From Trema orientale (taxonomy: Eukaryota > Streptophyta > Magnoliopsida > Rosales > Cannabaceae), in contig JXTC01000065.1 of NCBI GenBank assembly GCA_002914845.1, positions 269,343-333,342 on the forward strand: a DNA stretch of 64,000 bases. Direction: 5' to 3'. Under the pieces are notes generated by a model. The model had not been told where the DNA came from. It made no database searches and saw only the letters and a list, made by a program, of their open reading frames with translations. The translations under genes and the position numbers were made by a program. This document shows, piece by piece, positions 1 to 13,095 of this stretch (position 1 is its first letter; every line of letters starts with the position of its first letter).

Positions 1-2580
1 ATTTGACACCATATGTGTAAAACCTACAATAAAACTTACATGTAATTAAATCTCACTATTTATCACCGCATGAGCTAAACACCATAGCTCCCTTCAACAT
101 TTTTCTTTTTCCTCAAAGTTCAGCATGGGCTATATTAATTTCTAATAATAAATCCCAAACTGGCCTAGCCTTATTAATGAGTGCGCTATCGGCCTATATG
201 AGGCTATTAGCCTATTACCATGAAAAATGGCATAAGTTGCTTAAAATAGCTTCTCTTTTCAGCTTTCAAGCAATATCATGGTTTTTATTTATTTATATAT
301 TTACTTTTTAGATAAGAAAATGTCGGCAACACATAATTTTGGTCCATCTGTTATATCAAGAAATCATCGTATTAATTATGTATGTGAAATCGGTTTATGG
401 GACAGGTGAGTTGACGATGAAAAAAGGCCATACCCCACTTTGTCCTTCCGCGAAGCTAGTTTTAGGCCCCCATGACCGTTAGCCAACCCAAGCAAAAACG
501 TACCTTTATGTAACCAAAAAAAGTTAATCTTTGAGTTACGCGTTGTTGGACATAACACATGGCACTTTTTATCTTCGATTTCTAATCTATATGCTTAAAT
601 AAGGTTATAAAACTAATGTTGATCGTCTTAAAAAAGAAATGAATAAACAAATAAATAAAACTAATGCTGGTCAACGACCATCATCTCCAAGTCTATACAG
701 GGCAACGTGAAACATTGCTCCACACAGAGTTATTTTTATAATAGTATTACTTGGTGTTGTGTTATGTACCACTTTATTTTTTAAAAATAATTTATTTTTT
801 TTCTTTTTCTGAGTTTTTACGAGAGGGATATTGTTATGTAGATCTTACGTGACATGTCACACGAATATATATTATCTTCATTAGATTAATGTCAACATGC
901 TATATTATACAAAACCAGTTTTTCATACTTGTCATTATTTAAAAACTTCCAAGAGAATCGTGCTTTTTGTTCAGAGTTGTTAAATAGAAATTAGCTTCTT
1001 GGCTTGTGAGTTAGTTTGGATGGGGGAAGATTGGAAGAAGAAAATTCAAAGCTTTATTAAGTAAACCTGCAAACGACGATGACTTGGACCTAGTCTCCTT
1101 TAGATATGCAAATTAAGAAAACTTGAATATTGGGGAATACAAACCTGTTTACATATTTGAGTTAACCAAAAAAATAAATTAAAAATTTAGTCAATAACTT
1201 ATTAAAATTCATTATCAATTTATCACGTAGTATATGTAGTTTGATTGATAACTATAGAGGTACAAAGGTTAATGGTTCCAATTCTACAAAAAGGAAAAAA
1301 AAAAAAAAATCACGTTGTCATGAAAAATCTTAGAGTGAAGTGTGTTTATTATACAAACGCGTAGATGGGCAGTGATAGTGAGACATTTAAGTCCGCCCTT
1401 CTTTAAATGTACCTTTTATCCTAGCTTTTTCTTGACCACATGATGGTCGTGTGGGTTCTTAGGTATCATAAAGGGGGGAAAGAAGAAGAAGGGTACTCGC
1501 TTATTAAGGTTATTTTTAGAAAAATTTTGCATTATCTGATTTGTAAATTTTGTTATTGGGTGATGTTTACTTATGGGTCCAACTAACTTAAGTAATATTG
1601 TCATGTTGTGAAAGTCAAATTATTTAGAATGGATGGAGATGGACTTGTAACTTTTCTCTAGTGAATATGGCAACTTGTAATCTGATATTTTATCTCAAAA
1701 AAAAAANAAAAAAAAAAAAAAAAAAAAAAAACGAGACAAAACTTGAGATTTGGTATGGAAGAGATCTTTTTTATAAGAAAAATCATTATTCAAAAGGCTT
1801 ATACGATTAAGTTTTTGGCTTATTTGAATTCTTCCCCCCAAAAAAATAAACAAAGGGAAGGGACAAAGATCAAACACATGCATGTTCTCTTGTTTATGTA
1901 TTAAATGTTGTTCAAAAATATGGATATTTTTTTTAAAGGAATAGAAGATGGAAATTTTGAACTTTCTACTTTTATCTTCTCCTCGAGTTCATTTTGTTAC
2001 TGAAGATTTTACAGTTTCATCCACAAAAAAAAAAAAAAAGACTTATAGTTTACAACCTAGTTAAATTCAAAGTTCGAAAATTAATGTTTGTTTTGTTGAG
2101 TACTTGGGATAAAAACACGTTCGAAAATTCAGTAAAACCACGTGAAGTGTGAACTCAACAAACTATCCAGCTTTGAACTAGATACGGTTAAATCCAAAAG
2201 TTAAAAAAGGGATGAAACTAACCTTGGATTGTTTGCCAAATGCCAACCAGGCCCTCGTGATAACAAATTTTTAAAACATTGTACATTGTATAAATATATT
2301 CGTTTTCCACATATGGCAATATACATTGTATAAATAGATAGAAACACTTGAGAATTATATTAAACTTATCAAATTCAATGGTGTCAATTTTGAGAACAAC
2401 GAAGACTCAACAAAAAAGTCTTAACAGAACGAAACAAAATGGTCCTTTTCATTAAGCTACCAAGTTGTCCATTCTCGTTTCATACTATATATTAAAATTA
2501 ATATTTGTGTAAATTTCAGAGAAAAACACTGCATCACGCCAAAGTTCGTGTGAAATATTTACATGTTTTGAACTGTCCTT
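1..2580. other. Intergenic, upstream of U-box kinase gene
   Basis: AT-rich DNA in which I see no supported gene; the short open frames have no recognisable protein signature. It contains a poly-A tract at 1697-1731 with one ambiguous base at 1707, and other A runs near 1290 and 2023. The promoter of the downstream U-box gene should lie in the last few hundred bases, but I could not pick out a convincing TATA box. Confidence 0.6.
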
Positions 2581-2767
2581 GTGGGGTTGGCTGCTCTGTT
2601 TTGCGTCATCCGTTTGTTCTCGCCGAGCTCTCTAAGCTCTCAAAAATGGGGTCTTTATGATGGAACAGAGAAGGACGTTAATGGGGTTTTCTCTTTTTTC
2701 ATGTTCTTTTTTCTTAAAAGGGGTTTTTGGAAGCTTCAAGTTTGAAGTTTTGAACAGCTGATATCAG

Positions 2768-3310
2768 GTATCGTATACGCTTTTGTTTTCATGTTTTCTT
2801 CCTAGCTACTCAATGTAATATCCTCATGGTTTCTGATTTTCTTTTTTTAATAATTTTTGTTAATCAAAATTTTGAAGCTTTAAGCAATTTCAGATGTGCA
2901 TATATGAATACCCTTCTGGGCTTTCAAAGCTTTGGACTTTTTTGTTTTTTCTAGAAGTTATGAGTATCATTTGGTGAAATTTCATTTGGTGTTTGGGAAT
3001 ACAAATTCAATTTGAGTATTTTTCTGGGTTTCTATTTTTTTATTTTTTTATTTTTATTTTTTTATCTTATTGCCTACTGGGCCTGTATCAAATAATCTGT
3101 ATATGCAGTTTTAGCTCTTGTCATTTCATTTTTATCCATATACTTATCTTGTTCTTGGGGTTGTTGACTTTGCATTTTTTGTAGAGTTTTAGCTTGAAGC
3201 CACATAAATTTATTTATGAATGGCCAAATCTGATATCTTAAAAATGTTAAATTCTTAACTTTTGTTTTTTTTGGCTGATTATGCTTTTGTGATTCACTTT
3301 TATATTGCAG
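2768..3310 (+). other. 5' UTR intron of the U-box kinase gene
   Basis: A donor CAG|GTATCG at 2767/2768 and an acceptor TATATTGCAG at 3301-3310 frame a T-rich stretch just before the exon that carries the start codon at 3338. The leader exon before it (about 2600-2767) has no long reading frame. This is a sequence-based inference; transcript data would confirm it. Confidence 0.55.
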
Positions 3311-3337
3311 AAACTTTAGTGTAAAATAGGAGGAGTA

Positions 3338-6300
3338 ATGGATAGAAGAGAAATTGTTGAAGAAGATGACAATTTTTCGCTGCCAACGCCTTCCGGTCGT
3401 TTAACGGTTGGTATTGCAATCAATGGACACAGAAGAAGCAAAAACATTGTTCTGTGGGCGCTTGATAAGTTTGTCCCGGAGGGAAATATTAGTGTCAAGT
3501 TGATACATGTTCATCCAAGGATTGTGGCTGTACCTACTGCAAGTAAGGCATGCTACTTTTGTAGTTTATGCATTTAGCAAAAGAGAGAAATCTCATGTCC
3601 TTTATAAATCTACAACTTTAGTCTCACTTTATTTTTCTATGAAAATTTATTTGTTATTGCTATAGTTACAATGATATAAAGGCTGAAGTTACTCCCTAAT
3701 TTAAGCAATTTGACCATATCTTTCTACTCACATTTTTTGTTATTCTAGTGGGAAATTTACTTCCTCTTTCGCAAGTGCGTGAAGATGTAGCAGCGGCTTA
3801 CAGAAAGGAAATGGAGTGGCAGAAAAATGAACTCCTCCTTCCCTACAAGAAAATATGTCTTCAGAGAAAGGTAAAAGGTTTTCTTGATTGTTGAGATTTG
3901 ATACAAGCTAATTACATGAAGCAAGAGTCTGAATCAATTATGTGAACTTTGAATCCAGGTGGAAGTAGACATTGTTATGATTGAATCAGATGATGTGCCC
4001 AGTGCAATAGCAGCCCAGGTTGCTAAGTTAGCCATTTCCAAGCTAGTTATTGGAGCTCCTTCTCGTGGTATGTTTACAAGGTATTTTCCGGGCGGTTGTG
4101 GTGGTTAAATTTTATAGCTTGGTGAAATTTCAGGGCACTTTTACCTCAACATTTCTTAAATGCATTTTATCACTCTTAAGTCTCTTGTCACCCTGTAACT
4201 GTTCTCATTGTCATTATCATGCTTGTAGGAAACGTAAGGGTCCGTCGACTAAAATCTCGGCACGCGCTCCAAATTTCTGCACGGTCTATGCTGTTTCAAA
4301 AGGAAAGTTGTCATCTATACGTCCACCAAATTTGGAGACAGTTCGAAGTGTTAGCGATGACAAAAGTGATGCATCTTCTATCATAACTAATTCAAGCTAT
4401 GCTTCCGGCTCCCAAACAGGTAATGGACAATTTGCTAGGTTTAGGCTGCATCTTTCTCTTTGATGATAACTGTGGTATAATTTGAAGATATGCATATATC
4501 TATATTCTGAGGAGTTATTGGAGGCACATATGTTATTGAATTCCATAGTGTGCTCTATATACATTGTCGTGTTATTGTTTTAAGTGCTGCTTTTGTTTTA
4601 AGCTTTTTCAACTCACTTAAACATATGAAGTACTTCCTGACCAAATTTTTTCAAATATATCCCCTATTGATTGAGGCCATTAGCACTTACTAGTTGCAGC
4701 TGACATTGCAGACAGTCATCTGCTATTTGGAACTGCAATATTTGTGGAGATCAGAGTGAAATCTTAGTGTTAGGAAAAACAGATAATTATGAATTCAGTT
4801 CAAATTATCAAACTAGAGTTTGTAATTAGACAAGTAGATGAGAGATTTAATACTTGTTCTGTTTCTGGAATTCACAGACATTGGCTCTGCCACTTCATCC
4901 TCTAACCACCGATCTTCTTCCCTAACAATGCAACGATTTCAAGCACTAAAAACTATGAACCAGACCCTTATCAGAACAAGAAAAGATTCATTTGACAGCT
5001 ACTGTTCTAGATATCAGTTTTCGAATCTTGAGGAAGGAAAGGATGATATGGGTTCTTGTTCCATTACTTCTGATGCTGAACGTGCATTGAGTCACATCTC
5101 TAGTAGTGCGAGCATGGAAAACGATAACCACTCCTGTACTTCTGATCAAGCTTCTACCTCTGATGTGGTCACAGATTGTTCTTCGTCTGAGAGCCAGGTA
5201 AAGTCTTCTGGTTTCTTTTGCGTTGAATTTTGCTAGTCCTTACTGTTGGATCATGCATCAAGTGTATCATAGGCTTCGTGTACATGTATTTACATTTGTT
5301 CATATGGCAGGTAAATATTAACTTTGAAATAGAAAAGCTGAGAATTGAACTTAGACATGTCAAAGGAATGTATGCAATGGCTCAAAGTGAGACAAACGAT
5401 GCTTCTCGAAAGGTACGTACTCTTTTGCTGTTGAGACCACAGATACTTATGACCCTTTAGTTTCTTTCCATTTCAGCTGGCTAAATATTATGAACATCTC
5501 TCCAAGATCTTAGATTTCTGTTGGATTTGAGTCAAATTTATGTTGTTGATTGACTACTTAGTTCAAGCTCATAAGAGGAATTCATAGTAAAACAAGCTAT
5601 AAATTGTTTCTGGCACTCATATGCTCCTTCTTGACCTAAAGTCATTTCATGTCATTTCCGCAAAAGATTCCTTTTCCTTGCAATTCTTGTATTCATTTTT
5701 CTGTCGAACTTCTTTACTACATTATTCTCTTAGTATGTTTGACATCTGTGATAGGAAATGTCATTCGAGTTTCCTATATAACTCCTGAATGATCAGGATA
5801 CTCAACAAAAAGGGTTTCATAGAAATAATCTAGACCATAGGCACATGCGGCAAATGTTTGTTAAGAAGTCAATCCGACCTGGCCTTTTCAGAAAGATTAA
5901 CATGCTTATTTCTTTTGATCAGCTAAAATATCTGAATAAAAACCTCTCAGATAATGCCAAAAAGCTTGAAGAGATTATTGCTGAGGAGGAAAAAGCCAAA
6001 GAATTAGCAAGGAAAGAGAAAGAGAAGCATGAGGCTGCCAAAAGAGAAGCTCAGTACGTGAGACAATGTGCTGAACGAGAAGCTTCTCTGAAGAAGGATG
6101 CAGAGATGAAAGCTACGCATGACTCTAAAGAGAAAGAGAAGCTTGAGACTGCGCTTGCGGGTCCAGTACAGCAATACCAGAAGTTCACATGGGAAGAGAT
6201 TGAGTTAGCCACTTGTTCTTTCTCTGAGGATCTTAAGATTGGTATGGGAGGGTATGGAACTGTCTACAAGTGCAGTTTTCATCAAACAACTGCTGCAGTG

Positions 6301-7641
6301 AAAGTTCTTTGCTCTAATGAAAGCCACAAAAGTAGGCAATTCCAGCAGGAGGTACGAAGAATCATGAATAGACCAAGTGAAATAGTTATTCTGTTATAAT
6401 TATAAATAATTGCTCTGACTTATCCAGGTTCCTTTTACAACTTTGGAGGGAAATTTATCCCTCTTTATATAAATAGCATAATCACAGCTTTTTAAAGTTC
6501 AGATTGTAAGCGTTTTTATCATGAAATTAATCCAGTATCTTGAATAAAGCACTGGATGCTGACTTTTCTTGCTGGCCTGCAGCTTGACATCTTGAGCAAA
6601 ATCCGCCATCCCCATTTGCTTCTCCTCATTGGTGCTTGTGTAGATCGTGGTTGCCTTGTTTACGAGTACATGGAGAATGGCAGCCTGGAGGATAGGTTGA
6701 TGCAGAAAAATGGTACACGTCCGATACCTTGGTTTGAGAGGTTCAGAATTGCTTGGGAAGTAGCCTCTGCTCTTGCCTTCCTCCACAAGTCCAAGCCAAA
6801 ACCAATCATCCACCGTGACCTGAAACCAGCAAACATCTTGCTTGATCATAATCTTGTGAGCAAGATTGGTGATGTTGGCCTTGCTGCTTTGTTTCAGTCA
6901 GACCGATATTCCATGTCAACCATGTACAGGGACACAGGGCCAGTTGGAACTCTCTGCTACATAGATCCCGAGTATCAAAGGACTGGTTTATTCTCTCCAA
7001 AATCAGATGTTTACGCTTTTGGCATGGTGATGCTGCAACTGTTGACAGCCAAACCAGCAATGGCACTAGCCCATGTGGTGGAAACTGCTATTAGTGAAGG
7101 CCATCTAGAGGATATCTTGGATCGAAAGGCGGGCAATTGGCCAATTGAAGAAACCAAAGAATTGGCTGAATTGGGACTAAGCTGCGTGGAGCTTCTTCGT
7201 AAAGATAGACCCGATTTGCAAGCTCAGGTACTTCCTGCATTGCAGAGACTGAAAGAAGTAGCTGATAAAGCCCAGGATTCAGCTTCCAAAGTCCACTTGC
7301 CACCTCCTCCTAACCACTTCATCTGTCCAATTCTTAAGGTATGATGATGTTTAAATAAATCTTATAATGCCAACACTCAAACAGTTATACTCATTCCTTG
7401 AAAAGATTTTGCTCAAGGCTTTAACTAATCAAAATCTTGATCTTGCAATGCTTTTTGGCTGCAGGATGTAATGAATGATCCTTGTGTTGCCGCAGACGGA
7501 TACACTTATGATCGTAAAGCCATAGAGACATGGCTTGAATCCAAGGGTACATCACCAATGACGAATTTGCCATTGTCAAACAAGAATCTCATACCAAATT
7601 ACACTCTTCTTTCTGCCATTATGGAGTGGAAGTCCCCATAA
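3338..7641 (+). CDS. U-box domain protein kinase (USP-like + coiled coil + kinase + U-box)
   Basis: Predicted 807-aa E3 ubiquitin ligase/kinase of the plant PUB kinase class (PUB35/51/52/53-like). Nine coding exons: 3338-3542, 3749-3870, 3959-4080, 4229-4419, 4878-5197, 5311-5412, 5923-6351, 6583-7338, 7465-7641. All junctions are GT-AG and the phases sum to 808 codons. Domain order: N-terminal universal-stress-protein-like domain (about 20-165, starting GRLTVGIAINGHRRSKN); Ser-rich linker; charged coiled coil (about 360-430); kinase (about 455-715) with glycine loop GMGGYGTVYK, AAVK lysine 481, HRDLKPAN at 574-581 and DVG (594-596) in place of DFG; C-terminal U-box (about 740-807) with FICPILKDVMNDPCVAADG. 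It should transfer ubiquitin from an E2 to membrane-proximal signalling substrates. DVG is, from memory, usual in this family, so kinase activity is uncertain. Start chosen as the first ATG after the leader-intron acceptor. No lesion is seen. Confidence 0.93.
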
Positions 7642-8929
7642 CCATGAATTCTCTCTCTTTTAGGATTACTTTCATTGATTGTAAAGGTCGGTGAGATTGA
7701 TTATTTTAGGATCAGCTTGCTAAAAGCTCGAGTCTACTAGGGATTTAGTTTTAGTTTAGTTTAGATGTCTAATGTCTTCATATTTTGGGGCGTTTTGTTT
7801 CCAATGTTGAAGTTGAGTTTCTAGTAGAAAAAGCATAGAAAAAGCATACATAAGTGTATATATCTGGTCACATTACATTATTGAGCCATGTGTGCTATGG
7901 TCTACGTGATAAAAGTTCCCATTATATATGGCTGCAACATTTTTTTTGCACTGATTATTTGTGATGATTGATGAATGATGATAGTTCTCTTCCATCTGAA
8001 ACACTTTTTTGCGAGTACGATCTTAAACTTATTTTTAGTAATTATGTTATATCTATATCAGCATCAATCATCAAGAAAAGGACAAAAGGAAAAATTTTGG
8101 AAGTGTAAACAAGATAATTGTCATTTGTCTGATGAACTTTCGTCGTAAATTATGGGAAATGTCCAAATTTTTTTTCTTCTTTTTATAAATACATGAAAGA
8201 ATATATCAAATTCTATAAATTACTTTATGTGTTGAATAAACCAACTCATATATATGACCCGACTTTTAGACTAAGTATATCGATTTCTGTATTGAGAAAT
8301 AAGTTAAACAAGGTTTATATCGACAAATATAACTAGGAAAGAAAGGACATCTATTACGTTCAAGTGTCAAATTCGGCCATTTTGCTAAAAGTCCCCTGAT
8401 GTCATGAGTTGTATTTGAAGCCCAAATGCTTCAAAGTTGTTCCTAAATTGGGCTTTTGGCCCAATAACTAAGATTGCGTTCTCTCTAGTTTCAACAGCTA
8501 CGTAATCGAAAAGAATGGCATTTCTACTGTGCATTATTTAGGACACTCTGGCCTGGTTCACTACAACACATCAATACCAAACTGGTCCTCTATCAATGTG
8601 GTTTCTAGTAACCAAAGAATGATGTGTTGTTTTGCCCTTGAAAGTTTTATGTAACGACATCTTGCTTCCCGTATATGCACCAAATGAAAATTAAAAATGA
8701 TTATCTCCTTTGTTGATATTTCAAATGTCTACTGTAGTTCGAAACTTCTCGGCTAGTTTAGTTAAAAAGAAAACGGTATACAAGTCCACCGTAATTTCTT
8801 GTCTATATCTATAGAAATTCTATGTCGTTACTCAGATAAAGTGTTGTTCACCCAAAATTTATTTTTGCCTTCCTTGAGAACTTAATTTCACACAAAATTT
8901 GTTGTCGTTTATTTGATATAAATGTNTGT
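7642..8929. other. 3' flank of U-box gene and intergenic spacer
   Basis: The 3' UTR of the U-box gene must lie at the start of this stretch. The remainder is AT-rich with no supported coding region and one ambiguous base at 8926. Confidence 0.5.
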
Positions 8930-9475
8930 AGGATTAATAATATTAGTGGCCCTTGAATTATACATGTTATATCACTATACTCCTGAATTTTCAACTTACA
9001 TAATAATGGTTCCTGAATTATAGTATTGTTACAGAAATGATCTTTTTGTCATAAACTATTAAATATTTAGTAGAAATAAGTCATTACAGAGCACATAGTT
9101 CGGTAATTGTAGTTTAGAATGAAATTCTGAATTTTTAACTTACAAAATGGACTACCAAGACTTATGTAATTAATTATTGCAGCATTTTTCTTCACGAACT
9201 GTTAAATTTTATAACAGAAGCGAATCATGTGTAAAGCACACAATTTAGTAACCATGACTAAAAACTAGATTCTGACTTATATAAGTAAATAATGTTTAAT
9301 TATATGCTTTGTCCATGACTATTTTCTATTTTAAAAAAACTAACAATTTGTGATAGAAGGGCTATTATTGTAGTAATTACATAATTCAAGGGTCATTACT
9401 ATGAAAGTTGAAAATTCGAGGAGACAAAGTGATACAATGAGTATAATTCATAGATCATTGCTATATTTGACCCTT
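8930..9475. mobile_element. Foldback (MITE-like) element
   Basis: The two ends are long imperfect inverted repeats. The left arm reads CTGAATTTTCAACTTACATA near 8983, and the reverse complement of the right arm gives CTCGAATTTTCAACTTTCAT, with matching CCTTGAATTATA segments on both sides. There is no coding capacity. I could not define a clean target-site duplication, so the borders are approximate and the superfamily unknown. Confidence 0.5.
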
Positions 9476-11224
9476 TTTATTTAAAAAAAAAAAGTTTGTT
9501 GTTTTCATCACAATATTTTTCTGCCCTTAAGAAATGAAAATCTCTGTTTCACTTTCAGAATATATGTGTCATTTATCTTTGTGAACGAATTCGTTTCGGT
9601 AAACATTTTTGCTGCTTTAAATAAACTAATTCTTTTAGAGTAACAACTAACAACGCATCGTTAGTCATCCAGAATTTATTGTAAGCTATTAATATGTGAA
9701 AAACGATGTCGTTTGATTTTGAAACATCTTACATTTTATCCTCAAAATTCAAAAAACCTGTTGTTCATCCTTGTTACTAAACGTAAAATATATTTCTATC
9801 TTATTAGCATAAATTCTGAGTATGTTTTAGTAATTTTATGTCAACATGAATTTGCATATATTTCTCATGTATTAAATAAGCTGCAGATAAGGAATAATGT
9901 AAAGAACAACGTAATAGCTGGTTGTTAATAGAAATGGTAACTAAATGAGAAAAAAAAATATATTGAAAAGAATAAGTGATATACATATATATATATATAT
10001 AAATATATACACACACACCCACAAAATTACTACATTAGTATTAGAAAAAAAAGATAGATAAAATCTTTTTAGTCTTATAAAGCCATACAATAATAGTAAA
10101 TCACTAGTCTTTAAGTAGACAAAACTAGAGACACTTCACTAGTATTGTTGTCACTTTGTTTCATCCAAAAATAAAAAGCGCAAAAGGCTACGTTACAGAA
10201 ATATTGAAGGTACATTAAATTCTTTTTTTTAAAGAAACAAAAGGAGGAGAAATTAGTCAAAGAAGCAACAACCAAAGTTTACATGTCAGGTTAATTATAT
10301 ATATATAGCATAGAAACAAAATGTCATGCATTGGCAAATTAAGACATAAATATTCAAAAACAGTTGTAGCCAAAGTGGAAAAAGGAACTTCCACTCTTCC
10401 AGCAATAATTTTTTAAAAGAAGGAAAAAAAGTAAAAAGAAGAGAGACCCAAAAGGTTGTTTGAAGGTTAGTAATGTTCATGAATCTCAGCTTGTCAACCA
10501 TAGTCCACAAGTTGCTCTATTTAGTAGATAATCTTTGTTGATACAACATGAATCTCATTGAAACCTAAGAGTTAATTTTACCTAATTTTCTAGTTATAGG
10601 CAGAATCTTATGGTACTTACACCTTCTTGGAGGATTTTGAGTTTGAATTCTTTTTTCCTTAAGGTAAGAAATAAAAAAAAAAGATATATTTACATTATAC
10701 TTTATTTCTCCATCCTAACAGATACAAATACCCTTGAGAAACAACAAATATCTATAAATTCTACTTTATTTCTCCGTCATGATAGATACAAATACACATC
10801 AAGTTATTTATTACCTTTATTCATGGTAGATTAAGTGAAAATGATGTTAGTACCTATTTTGTGGTTTAGAGCTAAAACGAAACTGGCGATCCTTTTTAGC
10901 TTTTCTTTTCATTTCTTTTTTTAAATATTTTTTATTTTTTAAAGAAAATTGTTGGAAAAAATGGTTTGAAAAATCATTGTAAATAGCCATTTTGAGGCAT
11001 AAAAATGAGTGGGATCTACTTCGTGTTAGTGGACACTCTTCATGGTATCGTATTCTTCTCCGCAAATATATTGAAATGATATATTCATATGCCTAAAATG
11101 GAGCTTGGGTGAATGAAAAATTGAAACCCAGAGTGAGGAGGTTGGAATGGAAAAATAATAGGAAGTGAAAGAAGTCCCACACGGAAAAAATAGCATTTGG
11201 CAAAGGTGTATGTATAGAGTTGCT
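9476..11224. other. Intergenic, AT-rich
   Basis: No gene supported. It contains an AT dinucleotide run near 9985-10001 and a local direct repeat around 10690-10790 (the phrase ACAGATACAAATA/ATAGATACAAATA with TTTATTTCTCC). The small open frames show no family signature. Confidence 0.5.
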
Positions 11225-11790
11225 TAACTATTAGTTAGTAACATGGTAAGTTGAAAGGCTCTCTTGTACACACATGCAGGGAAGGTTTATTTTATTTTTC
11301 CAAGCCCAATCAAAATCTGCCAGAAGCTACAGTAACATTTCTGGGGTTACAAAATTTATGCAGTATTATTTGGCCTCATAAAGAGTTATATGTAACAGCC
11401 AAAACGTTTTGGCTTTATTATTGTAACAGCGAAAACGTTTTGGCTTTATTGTTGTAACAGCCAAACGTTTTTCACCATGTTAATTGGGCTGTTTAATGCA
11501 TAGTTCCCTCTTGAGCACTATAAAAGGAGAGCTTCTATTCACTTCTCAACTCACCAAAATAATAATCAGATCTCTCTTTTCTCTCTTGTTTGCTCTGCGA
11601 CAGTTAGCTTCTGTTAGTTGATAATTAGAGTTTGGGTCTTTTGGTGAGGTCGAGCTCTATAGTTAATTCTTCTATAGTTTTGGTGATAGAGTTTGGGCAT
11701 TACTCAGTTCGTTGAGAGTAGCAAGTTGATGCAACGTTGTTATTCGTGAACCATTTTATCCTTGAAAACAGACGATGTTGGCATTCCTCT
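11225..11790 (+). mobile_element. LTR-like promoter/leader segment (Copia-type LTR remnant?)
   Basis: A TATA box (TATAAAAG, 11519-11526) is followed by a pyrimidine-rich leader (CAGATCTCTCTTTTCTCTC near 11568), as in LTR promoters. Upstream, at 11391-11470, lie three copies of a short unit around GTAACAGCCAAAACGTTTT. There is no coding region and no paired LTR, TSD or primer-binding site was identified, so the retrotransposon origin is an inference from layout. Confidence 0.35.
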
Positions 11791-12953
11791 GAGTACCCTG
11801 GTAAGGAGACGTAACTGTTTTAAGGAAATTGTATGAAATACAAGACTCGGTTTGGTTTCCTTAAGCTACTTTGTCGTGATTATTATTATAGTAAATTAAT
11901 TGTGATTTTTTGCTATGTTATTTGATTTATTTTTATGATAATTGTTATTATCCTAGTTGTAGTTAAATAATCGTGATTTATTTTATTTTTACATCATATG
12001 TTATAATCAAATTATTTGTGATTTCTCCTTATTTAATATTACCAGAATATTCATATTATTGTGATAATATTGTTGTGTTTTTTATTTCTAGATTTATTAT
12101 TACTTACAATAATTTTTCTAAATAAAAATTTTAATGCCTTTTGACATCTCCCCTAAGCCAAAAAGACTAAAATTCTTTAGATAAAAGAAAAATAAAACAA
12201 CTACGATCAAGTCAACTTTGTGTATAAATTTCCAAATGAAAATAATTAAGCTCAATCGTTTGTGGTGCCATATTTTTCTCATCATTATTTTTTCTTCAGT
12301 TGATTGATCATAATTAATTTAAATCTATTGACTTTGACGGGTTGACTCAAGTGGTAAGAACACTCACTACCTCTGAGTACCCTGGTGAAGAGGTGCAACT
12401 ATTTTAAGTAAATTATGTGAAACACAAACTCAGTTTGGTTTCCTTAAACTATTTTGTTGTGATTATTATTATAGTAAATTAATTGTGATTTTTTGCTACG
12501 TTATTTGATTTATTTTTATAATAATTGTTATTATCCTAGTTGTAGTCAAATAATCGTGATTTATTTTATTTTTACATCATATGTTATAATCAAATTATCT
12601 GTGATTTCTCCTTGTTTAATATTACTAGAATATTCATATTATTGTGATAATATTGTTGTATTTTTTATTTCTAAATTTATTATTACTTGCAATAATTTTT
12701 CTAACAAAAATTTTAATGCCTTTTGACATCTCCCTTAAGCCAAAAAGACTAAAATTCCTTAGATAAAAGAAAAATAAAACAACTATGATCAAGTCAACTT
12801 TTGTGTATAAATTTCCAAATGAAAATAATTAAGCTCAACCATTTCTGGTGTCATATTTTTCACATCATTATTTTTTCTTAAGTTGATTGATCGTCATTAT
12901 TTTATATCTATTGACTTTGACGGGTTGGCTCAAGTGGTAAGAGCACCCACTAC
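11786..12953 (+). repeat. 584-bp imperfect tandem duplication (two units)
   Basis: Unit 1 starts with CCTCTGAGTACCCTGG at 11786 and unit 2 with the same words at 12370, a period of 584 bp. The two units stay collinear through CATCTCCC(C/T)TAAGCCAAAA and end in a shared SINE head (CAAGTGGTAAGA). They differ by scattered substitutions and small indels, so the duplication is not recent. There is no coding content. Confidence 0.8.
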
Positions 12954-13095
12954 ATGGGATCTCGGTCCTAGGTTCTAGTCATATTGGGGATAGGCGTATT
13001 ATCCCTAATAGAGTGGAGTGGGGATTAGGCAGTAGTAGATATTTTCTTTTAATTTATAATAAGTAGAGGTCATTTACTCATAGAGACATAACCAT
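12923..13095 (+). mobile_element. tRNA-derived SINE-like sequence
   Basis: An A-box-like TGGCTCAAGTGG (12926-12937) and a B-box-like GGTTCTAGTC (12971-12980) are spaced as in a tRNA-type Pol III promoter, followed by a non-tRNA body. No foldable tRNA is present. The head of the same element appears truncated at about 12338-12370 in unit 1 of the tandem duplication. The 3' end is approximate and no TSD was identified. Confidence 0.5.

Noticed and set aside
1697-1731. Long poly-A run as the tail of a retroposon
   Set aside because: No flanking target duplication was seen, and an N inside the run points to a sequencing-difficult homopolymer.
11391-11470. Three short repeats around GCCAAAACGTTTT as a possible CRISPR-like array
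   Set aside because: This is plant nuclear DNA; the units are short, adjacent and without unique spacers, and are better seen as LTR-internal repeats.
12923-12985. Possible tRNA gene with A and B boxes
   Set aside because: No acceptor stem or anticodon arm can be folded around the boxes; a SINE-like origin fits better.
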